This document shows positions 9,147-16,576 of a DNA stretch of 64,000 bases, in pieces. The translations under genes and the position numbers were made by a program. The notes below the pieces were generated by a model. That model did not search any database and was not told the origin of the DNA. It was given only the letters and a program-made list of their open reading frames with translations. The stretch is taken from assembly GCA_045661205.1 (NCBI GenBank), contig JAZRFE010000039.1, positions 1 to 64,000 of the forward strand, read 5' to 3'. How positions within the stretch are numbered: the stretch's first letter is position 1; every line of letters begins with the position of its first letter. Origin of the DNA: HGM04593 sp045661205. GTDB lineage: Bacteria; Bacteroidota; Bacteroidia; Bacteroidales; Bacteroidaceae.

Positions 9147-10846
9147 ACTACTATACAGACAATCCGGTTCTGAAGCACTATTTGAGTCATCCTCTTCTCC
9201 GCCGCATCGTGGAGATGCGCGAGCATGGCTTTGCTCAGGCCGAAAAATATGATTACGCCCCTGTCGATTTTGAAGAGGCAGTGGCAGGCTACGAGCAGGT
9301 GTTGTCGCTCGTGGGTGAGCTTTGCGCCGAAATTGTTGCCCCCAATGCCGCCGAGGTCGATCACACAGGCCCTGTACTCGAAAAGGGTAGGGTGAAATAT
9401 GCCCCTGCAACCGACGAGAATATGGAGATGTTCCGCAAGGCAGGCCTCATGGGAATTTCTATTCCCCGTTGTTACGGCGGACTCAATTTCCCCACTTCGG
9501 TGTTCATCATGCTCGAAGACCTTGTAGCACGCGCCGATGCAGGTTTCGGTAACCTGTGGGGCTTGCAGGAGTGCTCCGAGACAATCAACGCCTTCGGTAG
9601 TGACGACCAGCGTGCACGTTTCCTCCCCCGCATAGCTTCGGGCGAGACAATGTCTATGGATCTCACCGAGCCCGATGCCGGTAGCGATCTTCAGAGCGTA
9701 CAGCTCAAAGCAACATACAACGAGGCCGACGGCCGCTGGTACCTCAACGGTGTCAAGCGTTTCATTACCAACGGCGATGCAGATATTCACTTGGTGCTTG
9801 CCCGCAGTGAAGAGGGTAGCAGCGACGGACGCGGACTCTCGCTCTTCATCTACGACAAACGTAACGGCGGTGTTCACACCCGTCGCATCGAGGATAAAAT
9901 GGGTATTCATGGCTCTCCCACCTGCGAACTTGTCTACAACAACGCTCCTGCCGAGCTTTGCGGCAGTCGCAAGATGGGACTCATAAAATATGTGATGGCA
10001 CTCATGAACAGTGCGCGTTTGGGAATTGCCACCCAAAGCGTAGGCCTTTCCGAGGCTGCCTACCGCGAGGCACGCGACTATGCAACCAACCGTAAGCAGT
10101 TCGGTAAAGCAATAGAGAATTTCGCCCCCGTCTACGAAATGCTGGGCGAGATGAAAGCTCGTCTCGATGCGTCGCGCAGCCTGCTCTACGAGACAGCCCG
10201 CAATGTCGATATTACAGCATGCTTCGACGAGCTTGCCCGCGAGCGTACCCTCACTCCCGAGGAGCGTCAAGAATCAAAGGCCTTTTCTCGCGTAGCCGAC
10301 GCCCTCACCCCCATCGTCAAGGGTATGGGCAGCGAAATATGTAACCGCAACACCTACGACGCAATACAGGTGCATGGCGGTTCGGGCTACATGAAAGACT
10401 ATGCCTGTGAGCGTCTCTACCGCGACGCGCGCATCACCTCCATATACGAGGGAACCACACAGTTGCAGGTGGTGGCAGCCATTCGTTACGCCACCAACGG
10501 TTTCTACTCGACACTGCTCGACAGCTATCTCTCAAACGAAGTGTCGCCGGCTATGACACCCCTCCGCAAAAGAATAACAAAGATGGCAGCTCTCTACCGT
10601 GCGTCGGTTGAGCGCGCGCAATCTTTCGGATGCAGCGAGATCAACGACTTTCTCTCGCGCCGCATCTACGAAATGGCATCATACTGCATCATGTCAGCCC
10701 TGCTGATGCTCGATGCCTCGGCAAACGAAGAACTTTTTGCAGCCTCTGCGCGCAGCTTTACGGCTATGGCCGAGTCGATAGTGGCGTCGCATGCAACATT
10801 TATAGAGAATTATACACCCGAACTTTTAAACGATTATCGTAAATAG
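9143..10846 (+). CDS. Acyl-CoA dehydrogenase family protein, long form
   Basis: A 567-residue flavoprotein, longer than the about 380 residues of short-chain acyl-CoA dehydrogenases. The extra length is an N-terminal extension and a helical C-terminal domain of about 130 residues after the catalytic core. Core motifs are visible: MDLTEPDAGSDLQ (FAD/substrate loop), GVKRFITNGD, the AEL/GSR region, YATNRKQFGK, and IYEGTTQLQ with Glu436 in the position of the catalytic base. The substrate chain length cannot be deduced. The 4-bp overlap with etfA shows that it reduces this ETF pair. It could work in fatty-acid or amino-acid-derived acyl-CoA metabolism, or run in the reductive direction; neither is shown by the sequence. 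Confidence 0.92.
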   Translation: MNYYTDNPVLKHYLSHPLLRRIVEMREHGFAQAEKYDYAPVDFEEAVAGYEQVLSLVGELCAEIVAPNAAEVDHTGPVLEKGRVKYAPATDENMEMFRKAGLMGISIPRCYGGLNFPTSVFIMLEDLVARADAGFGNLWGLQECSETINAFGSDDQRARFLPRIASGETMSMDLTEPDAGSDLQSVQLKATYNEADGRWYLNGVKRFITNGDADIHLVLARSEEGSSDGRGLSLFIYDKRNGGVHTRRIEDKMGIHGSPTCELVYNNAPAELCGSRKMGLIKYVMALMNSARLGIATQSVGLSEAAYREARDYATNRKQFGKAIENFAPVYEMLGEMKARLDASRSLLYETARNVDITACFDELARERTLTPEERQESKAFSRVADALTPIVKGMGSEICNRNTYDAIQVHGGSGYMKDYACERLYRDARITSIYEGTTQLQVVAAIRYATNGFYSTLLDSYLSNEVSPAMTPLRKRITKMAALYRASVERAQSFGCSEINDFLSRRIYEMASYCIMSALLMLDASANEELFAASARSFTAMAESIVASHATFIENYTPELLNDYRK

Positions 10847-10850
10847 AATT

Positions 10851-11414
10851 ATGGAAACAAAACATCAGTTTCTCCGCGTGGCTTACGAGCTTATCTCTCA
10901 TCGTGACGGCGTTGCCGAAGAAATAGAAAAGGCAACACGCGAACAACCCTTCAGTTTTATCACAGGTTTCAACTTTACACTCGACACCTTCGAGAATAGC
11001 CTCAAGGACTTGAAGAAAGGCGATACCTTCGACTTTGTTATACCCTCTGACGAGGCATACGGCGACTACGACCCCGACCATGTTCAGGATTTCGACCGCG
11101 AGGTGTTCACCATCGATGGCAAGTTCGACTCAACCCACATTTTCAACGGTAATATCGTTGAAATGATGCGTAGCGACGGCTCTCCCATCCTCGGAACAGT
11201 GAAAGAGGTTACTCCCATGAAAGTAGTCATGGACTTTAACCACCCTCTGGCAGGATGCGATCTTCAGTTCATTGGCAGCGTTGTTGAGTCTCGCCCTGCA
11301 ACAGAGAAAGAGATAAACAAATTTGCCGATTCTCTCAAACCCAGCGGATGCAACTGCGGTTGCAGCGGATGTGGTGGCGGCAGTTGCGACGAAGGTTGCG
11401 GCGGCTGTCATTAA
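10851..11414 (+). CDS. FKBP-type peptidyl-prolyl isomerase, SlyD-like, with Cys-rich metal-binding tail
   Basis: A 187-residue cytoplasmic SlyD-type prolyl isomerase and chaperone. The FKBP half shows LKDLKKGDTFDFVIPSDEAY and, after the inserted flap (IF) domain, the typical GNxVxMxxxDGxP loop and FNHPLAG. The last 27 residues are a tail of Cys and Gly ending in His (NCGCSGCGGGSCDEGCGGCH), suited to binding Ni, Zn or other soft metals, as in the His-rich tail of E. coli SlyD. There is no signal peptide, so a cytoplasmic role in folding or metal storage is likely. It sits 4 bp behind the acyl-CoA dehydrogenase and 28 bp before aroC, probably in the same transcript. Confidence 0.92.
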   Translation: METKHQFLRVAYELISHRDGVAEEIEKATREQPFSFITGFNFTLDTFENSLKDLKKGDTFDFVIPSDEAYGDYDPDHVQDFDREVFTIDGKFDSTHIFNGNIVEMMRSDGSPILGTVKEVTPMKVVMDFNHPLAGCDLQFIGSVVESRPATEKEINKFADSLKPSGCNCGCSGCGGGSCDEGCGGCH

Positions 11415-11442
11415 TATATAGAAAATATTCAAGTCTCCGACT

Positions 11443-12516
11443 ATGAATACAATTGGTACACAGGTGCGACTCACCACTTTCGGTGAGTCGCATGGCATTG
11501 CAATAGGTGGCATTCTCGACGGCTTTCCCTCGGGAGTGGTCGTCGATGAAGAATTTGTGCGCAGCGAGATGCGCCGTCGTCGTCCCGGGCAGAGCGCGGT
11601 AACCACCGCCCGTAACGAGGCCGACGAAGTGCAATTTCTCTCGGGAATATTCGAGGGGCGCACCACAGGCACCCCCATCGGTTTTGTTATATACAACACC
11701 AACAACCGCAGCAACGACTACGACAATCTGCGCGATGCCTTCCGCCCCTCCCATGCCGACTATACCTATACGGTGAAGTACGGAGTGCGCGACCATCGTG
11801 GCGGCGGTCGCTCGTCGGCGCGCGAGACGGCTGTGCGTGTCTGTGCAGGAGCATTGTGCAAGCTCGCCCTCGCGCAGATGGGAATTACCGTACAGGCCTA
11901 CACTTCGCAGGTGGGCAACATCAGCCTCGAACAGCCCTATACAGCCTACGACCTATCGCGTGCCGAGGAAAATATTGTTCGTTGCCCCGACGCAGAAAAG
12001 GCATCACTCATGGAAAAGCTCATACTCGATGTTAAGCGAGAAGGCGACACCATCGGCGGCATTGTTACATGTGTGGCAAAAGGTGTTCCCGCAGGCATCG
12101 GAGCACCGTTGTACAACAAACTCTCCTCGTCGCTCGCGGCAGCCATGATGACTATCAATGCAGCCAAAGGATTCGACTATGGCGACGGCTTTGCGTCGAT
12201 TACAGGTCGCGGCTCCGAGCAGAACGATATCTTTTTCGACGACAACGGCACCATAAATACCCGCACCAACCACAGTGGCGGCATGCAAGGTGGCATCTCC
12301 AACGGGCAGGACATCTATTTTCGCGTGGCCTTCAAGCCTGTGGCAACCATTTTGTGCGAGCAACCTACGGTGAGCACCGACGGTAAAGACACCGTTATCT
12401 CGGCTCGCGGTCGTCACGACCCCTGTGTCGTTCCTCGCGCCGTTCCGGTGGTGGAAGCAATGGCTGCGCTTACCATTCTCGACCACTGCCTGTTGTCGCG
12501 TTGTGTGCGATTGTAA
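11443..12516 (+). CDS. aroC: Chorismate synthase
   Basis: A 357-residue chorismate synthase, which makes chorismate from 5-enolpyruvylshikimate 3-phosphate with reduced FMN in the last step of the shikimate pathway. Signatures are clear: FGESHGIAIG near the N-terminus, RRRPGQS, HRGGGRSSARETA (basic active-site loop), and GRGSEQNDIF with SGGMQGGISNG toward the C-terminus. Length is normal. No other shikimate gene is nearby. It closes the plus-strand run that begins with etfB and is followed by a strong terminator. Confidence 0.97.
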   Translation: MNTIGTQVRLTTFGESHGIAIGGILDGFPSGVVVDEEFVRSEMRRRRPGQSAVTTARNEADEVQFLSGIFEGRTTGTPIGFVIYNTNNRSNDYDNLRDAFRPSHADYTYTVKYGVRDHRGGGRSSARETAVRVCAGALCKLALAQMGITVQAYTSQVGNISLEQPYTAYDLSRAEENIVRCPDAEKASLMEKLILDVKREGDTIGGIVTCVAKGVPAGIGAPLYNKLSSSLAAAMMTINAAKGFDYGDGFASITGRGSEQNDIFFDDNGTINTRTNHSGGMQGGISNGQDIYFRVAFKPVATILCEQPTVSTDGKDTVISARGRHDPCVVPRAVPVVEAMAALTILDHCLLSRCVRL

Positions 12517-12534
12517 ATTGTTGCATACTATAAA

Positions 12535-12580
12535 GATAATCAGCGTAAGACTTTTTGGAGTTTTACGCTGATTGTCTTTT
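12535..12580 (+). terminator. Rho-independent terminator after aroC
   Basis: A long stem (GATAATCAGCGTAA at 12535-12548 pairing with TTACGCTGATTGTC at 12563-12576, one mismatch) is followed by TTTT. It ends the etfB-aroC transcript. Confidence 0.85.
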
Positions 12581-12701
12581 AAAAAAACAACCAAACAGTT
12601 GCAAAATTTAAAATAATATTGCATTTTTGCTGTTTCTTTGTAGGGAAACTTTAAAATAACAAAATAGATGCGTTGAAACTCGCATTGAACGAATACGAAA
12701 C

Positions 12702-14609
12702 ATGAAAAATACCAAGAAAAACAAAGCAGGGGCAGGGCAGGCAACATCTGCACCCAAGAACGCTTTCTGCATTACGGAGAAGATAACCAAACGCTTCTCT
12801 TTAATGTTTTTTGTAATACTCTGGCTGTTGCTTGCCATCTTTGAGTCGGAGCAGCTCTATCGCATACAGGATTTGTCGCTGTTCCTGCCCACTGAAATCT
12901 TCTTTGACGAGATGATGTCGGCGCCCGCAGGACTGCTCTCTTATATAGGCTGTTTCCTCATACAGTTCTTTTACTATCCGGCAGTGGGTGCCGCAATCTA
13001 TGTAGCACTTCTCTATGCGGTGTATCTTCTTGTACTCAAGGTCTTTAATATCTCTTCGCGCTGGTCGCTGACGGCACTTTTGCCCGTTGTTTTTCTGCTG
13101 GCAAGCAACATGGTCTTGGGCTATTGGCACTTCTACAACAAACTGCATGGCTACTTCTATATCGCCGTTGTGGGAACGATAATCGTTCTTTTGGCATTGT
13201 GGGCATATAAAAAGCTCCCCATGTGGGCGAAATTCATCTTTATCCCACTATGTGCCATCCTGGGTTACCCCCTCTTTGGAGCTTACGCTCTTGTAGCTAC
13301 ACTCTTTATGGGTGTGCAGACGTTGTTCGGCAATGGAAATCTTGCGGCGCGTGTGGGGCTGTTTCTGCTCTCAACAGTGTTTATAGCTGTTGTACCCGCC
13401 GTTGCATATAACTATTTCTACACCTCTACATCGCTTCCGTTGTCATATATGGCAGGTGTGCCCGCATATCAATACTCGCTTGCGAACGATTGGAACTTTG
13501 TAAAACGAGTTCTGATGATATGGCTACCCTTTGTGCTGCTTTTCATTTCCATATTGCTTTATGCGGTTTTTGCCGATAGAGTGGTGGAGAGTAAAAAAAT
13601 CACCGAGAAATATAATGTATATCAGGCTGTTATCGCAGTGGTGACAGTGCTTGTTGCATGGCTCTTCTGGTACAGCGACAAGAATTACCAAATAGAGCTT
13701 AAACAGAACAGAGCTATGTGGAACGAAGATTGGGAACGTGTAGCCGAGCTTGGCAAAGCGACCGACTCTCCCACGCGTCTCATTGTGATAAACCGAAACA
13801 TCGCCCTGCTGCATTTGCGTCGTGCAGGTGAGGAGATGTTCAGCTATCCCGACGGTTCCACCTCGCCCAAATCCACGATGAATGTTCGTCTTGTGCAGAC
13901 AGGTGGCAAGATGATTTATTATCAATATGGTCGTTTTAATTTCTGCTACCGTTGGTGTGTCGAAAATGCAGTAGAATATGGCTGGAAGGTTGAATATCTG
14001 AAACACGCCATCCGCAGTTTGATAGGTTCGGGACAGTATAAAACAGCCCGCCGTTACGTAGATATTCTCAAACTCACGCTGTTCCATTCATCGTGGGCCG
14101 AGTATTACGAAAAGATTCTCGACAACCCCAAGTTGGTTGATAAAACCCCCGAGCTGATATTCCCTCGTCAGATGTTCTGCTATGCGAATACTCTCGATAT
14201 TGACGATGGATTTGTCGAGGCTTATATGCTCAACCATATGAGTTCCAATCTTTTTGTGAATCCTTCTCCCAACAGCACCGAGGCTTCGCTGATGCATGCG
14301 CTCGTACGCAAAGATACTCAGCTCTTTTGGAATACAATGGTTAATTATCTGAGTAATCATAAACAAATGATGCGCATCCCTCTCCACTATCAAGAGGCAT
14401 TGTTGCTCTATGCGCAAATAGACAAACGTGCAGATATTTCAAAATTCAAGTTCGATAAAAAAGTAGAGAGGCGTTTCCGCGATTTCACTTCGCGCATATC
14501 AAAATATCGTGGCAAGCCCGAAGCAGAGATTGCACCATATTTCAAAGATGACTTCGGAGACACATATTGGTACTTCTACTTCTTTGTACGTGAACTTAAA
14601 AGCAATTAA
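12702..14609 (+). CDS. Polytopic membrane protein, DUF6057-like
   Basis: A 635-residue protein of unknown function that resembles Bacteroidales DUF6057 proteins (assigned by memory of the family, not by a search). The N-terminal half has about nine or ten hydrophobic segments (roughly residues 33-47, 78-112, 121-140, 152-168, 176-205, 216-238, 270-290 and 307-324). The C-terminal half (about 330-635) is hydrophilic and helical, with pairs such as YKTARRYVDILKL that suggest TPR-like repeats. A short Lys-rich cytoplasmic start precedes the first helix. It is followed after 5 bp by the CxxCH-bearing PD40 lipoprotein, so the two probably work together at the cell envelope. A weak -7 like element (TTTCTTTG, 12633-12640) lies upstream. 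Confidence 0.75.
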   Translation: MKNTKKNKAGAGQATSAPKNAFCITEKITKRFSLMFFVILWLLLAIFESEQLYRIQDLSLFLPTEIFFDEMMSAPAGLLSYIGCFLIQFFYYPAVGAAIYVALLYAVYLLVLKVFNISSRWSLTALLPVVFLLASNMVLGYWHFYNKLHGYFYIAVVGTIIVLLALWAYKKLPMWAKFIFIPLCAILGYPLFGAYALVATLFMGVQTLFGNGNLAARVGLFLLSTVFIAVVPAVAYNYFYTSTSLPLSYMAGVPAYQYSLANDWNFVKRVLMIWLPFVLLFISILLYAVFADRVVESKKITEKYNVYQAVIAVVTVLVAWLFWYSDKNYQIELKQNRAMWNEDWERVAELGKATDSPTRLIVINRNIALLHLRRAGEEMFSYPDGSTSPKSTMNVRLVQTGGKMIYYQYGRFNFCYRWCVENAVEYGWKVEYLKHAIRSLIGSGQYKTARRYVDILKLTLFHSSWAEYYEKILDNPKLVDKTPELIFPRQMFCYANTLDIDDGFVEAYMLNHMSSNLFVNPSPNSTEASLMHALVRKDTQLFWNTMVNYLSNHKQMMRIPLHYQEALLLYAQIDKRADISKFKFDKKVERRFRDFTSRISKYRGKPEAEIAPYFKDDFGDTYWYFYFFVRELKSN

Positions 14610-14614
14610 TTCCC

Positions 14615-16123
14615 ATGAAAAGAAAATTATATACACTCCTGTTGATAGTGGCGGCGATGCTCGGCGCAGCATCCTGCACGCCCTCGTTGCCCGACTCTCC
14701 CACAAAGTCTAAGAGACAACCCGAAATCTACCCCGACTACAAAAATGTTACAATCCCCTGTAATATAGCCCCTCTGACGTTTGAAATAAAAGAGAAGGGT
14801 GCCACATCTTTCCTCACACGTTTCAGTGTAGGCGACAAAGAACTGCTGCTTGCAGGTCGCGATGTTACCCCTTCGCCGGAACAGTGGCGCGACCTTCTCT
14901 CTGCATTCACCAAGTCGGGCAGAATACAGGTCGATACATACTTTGAAAAAGAGGGTAAATGGTATGTGAATCTGCCTTTTTATGTGAACGTCTCTTCCGA
15001 CTCCATCGACAAATACCTCTCCTATCGCCTCATACCCCCTTCGTATGTGGCATACGAGAAGCTCGACATCGTGCAACGCGACCTCACTTCCTACGACGAA
15101 GAGGTGATATACAGCAATATGCTTCTCTCTTCCGAGCAAAAGGGTCAATGTATCAACTGTCACCACTACAAGAACTACAAGACCGACAATATGCAGTTCC
15201 ATGCGCGTCAGCATCTTGGTGGCACGTTCTTTGTGCACGATGGCAAGCCTGTCAAGCTCGACCTTAAGACCGACTCCACTATCTCGGCCGGAGTTTATCC
15301 GTCGTTCAACCCTGTGTATGATGTTGTTGCCTATTCAGTGAACAACACCGGACAGGCGTTCCACACTGCCCATCACAATAAGATAGAGGTTCAGGATGCG
15401 GCAAGCGACCTCATTCTGTATGACCCTGTGAAGAATGCCGTTTCACACATTTCCAATGCGAAAGACGACCTCGAGGTGTTCCCCTGCTGGTCTGCCGACG
15501 GTCTTACACTCTACTATTGCTGTGCGCACTTCGAACTGAAAGATACGGCTAACACCATTACCAAAGAGGAGATTATCCGTTACAAAGAGATAAAATACGA
15601 CATTCTTGCGCGTCGATGGGACCCCGAGACACGCCGGTTTAGCGAGCCCGATACAGTCTTTGCTTGCTCACGTCAAGGCAAGAGTGCTACACTGCCTCGC
15701 GTCTCTCCTGACGGCCGTTATATGCTCTTCGCTTTAGGTGAGTATGGCTGTTTCCATGTATGGCACAAAGATGCCGACATCTATATGCTCGACCTTGCTA
15801 CGGGTAAAGCATCTCCTCTCACCAAGTCCAATTCCGATGATGCCGAGAGCTATCCCACATGGAGTAGCAATGGCAAGTGGGTAATGTTCTCCAGTCGTCG
15901 CGACGATGGAAATTACACACGTGTGTACATTGCTCATGTCGAGCCCGACGGAAGCACTGCAAAGGCGTTTATCGTGCCTCAGAGCAATCCCGCTTTTTAC
16001 CCGCTCTTCGAGAAATCTTTCAACCGTCCCGAGTTTATGATAGAACCGGTGCGCTTCACTCCTATAGAGGTAGCCGAGGTGCTGAGTGGTGAGGCGACAA
16101 AGGCTGTTTTTACCGAAAAATAG
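14615..16123 (+). CDS. PD40/TolB-like beta-propeller lipoprotein with a CxxCH motif
   Basis: A 502-residue envelope protein. A lipoprotein signal peptide ends in LGAASC (Cys21). The middle carries CINCHHY (Cys179-His183), the classical haem c attachment pattern CxxCH, with further His and Met residues just after (MQFHARQHLGG). The C-terminal part holds at least four TolB/PD40-type propeller repeats, recognised by FNPVYDVVAYS, CWSADGLTLYY, VSPDGRYMLFA and WSSNGKWVMFSSRRDDG. Similar Bacteroides proteins are annotated as TolB-like; no Tol-Pal genes are nearby. Whether haem is really attached cannot be told from sequence; the pattern could also bind another metal. It is coupled to the upstream membrane protein (5-bp gap). 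Confidence 0.8.
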   Translation: MKRKLYTLLLIVAAMLGAASCTPSLPDSPTKSKRQPEIYPDYKNVTIPCNIAPLTFEIKEKGATSFLTRFSVGDKELLLAGRDVTPSPEQWRDLLSAFTKSGRIQVDTYFEKEGKWYVNLPFYVNVSSDSIDKYLSYRLIPPSYVAYEKLDIVQRDLTSYDEEVIYSNMLLSSEQKGQCINCHHYKNYKTDNMQFHARQHLGGTFFVHDGKPVKLDLKTDSTISAGVYPSFNPVYDVVAYSVNNTGQAFHTAHHNKIEVQDAASDLILYDPVKNAVSHISNAKDDLEVFPCWSADGLTLYYCCAHFELKDTANTITKEEIIRYKEIKYDILARRWDPETRRFSEPDTVFACSRQGKSATLPRVSPDGRYMLFALGEYGCFHVWHKDADIYMLDLATGKASPLTKSNSDDAESYPTWSSNGKWVMFSSRRDDGNYTRVYIAHVEPDGSTAKAFIVPQSNPAFYPLFEKSFNRPEFMIEPVRFTPIEVAEVLSGEATKAVFTEK

Positions 16124-16145
16124 CCCTCGATTTTATATTTTCTAA

Positions 16146-16179
16146 CGGCTTTCCCATAATTGGGAGAGCCGCTTTTTTT
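16146..16179 (+). terminator. Rho-independent terminator after the PD40 gene
   Basis: A stem CGGCTTTCCCA (16146-16156) pairs with TGGGAGAGCCG (16161-16171) across a TAAT loop, with one G-T pair, and is followed by seven T residues. Confidence 0.88.
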
Positions 16180-16462
16180 ATTTTGTTCCCCTGTTATTTT
16201 GTCAATTTATTTCTTTTTTAGCTCCACATTTTTTTCGTTCATTTATGCCTTGCAAGGCTGTTTTATCCCTTTTTGTGTTTCCCTCCTTGTTTCTTTGTGC
16301 GGGTTTTCAATTCAAAAATAATCTTAAAATTTTAACATTTAAGTGTTAAAAAGCAAAATTGACATTTTTGTACCATCTATCAAAAAAAATAGCGAAAAAC
16401 AGCGAAAAACAGGACTAAAAATGTGAAAAAAAGAGTCTTAAAGCGAAAAAATATAGAAAATA

Positions 16463-16493
16463 TTTGAGCATTAAATATAAATACTTATTTTTG
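16463..16493 (+). promoter_or_regulatory. Main promoter of the FAS1/Sus operon
   Basis: TTTG at 16463-16466, a spacer of exactly 19 bases and TATTTTTG at 16486-16493 match the Bacteroidota housekeeping promoter (TTTG-N19-TAnnTTTG) without a mismatch. Transcription should begin near 16500, giving a leader of about 77 bases. Confidence 0.82.
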
Positions 16494-16506
16494 CACATTA
16501 CATAGA

Positions 16507-16524
16507 CTACACTATAAAGTGTAG
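16507..16524 (+). other. Hairpin at the 5' end of the operon mRNA
   Basis: A perfect 7-bp stem (CTACACT, AGTGTAG) with an ATAA loop lies within about ten bases of the predicted transcript start. Such a hairpin commonly protects an mRNA 5' end; no role is proven here. Confidence 0.55.
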
Positions 16525-16576
16525 GTTGTTTAAAACGCATGTTGAAAAAATTTAATTATTTATAAAATTTATATTT

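Larger units (their letters stand above)
16180..16576 (+). promoter_or_regulatory. Very AT-rich control region of the FAS1/Sus operon
   Basis: This 397-base stretch has no gene. It holds a perfect inverted repeat TTTTAACA-6-TGTTAAAA (16330-16351), which overlaps the palindrome TTAAAATTTTAA (16324-16335). It also has two back-to-back copies of AGCGAAAAAC (16391-16410) with a third near-copy at 16442-16450, then the promoter at 16463-16493 and a leader hairpin at 16507-16524. The inverted and direct repeats upstream of the promoter look like binding sites for a regulator encoded elsewhere; this is inference. Confidence 0.55.

Noticed and set aside
9131..10270. Long minus-strand open frame opposite the acyl-CoA dehydrogenase
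   Set aside because: It lies wholly inside etfA/ACAD coding sequence, has no domain motif, and is explained by biased codons leaving the opposite strand open. The same holds for long antisense frames at 59553-61061, 40230-41522, 12004-12753 and 30247-31014.
16180..16460. CRISPR-like or riboswitch-like element from the repeated AGCGAAAAAC units
   Set aside because: Only two to three short copies, no spacers of regular length and no known aptamer core; more likely protein-binding sites.
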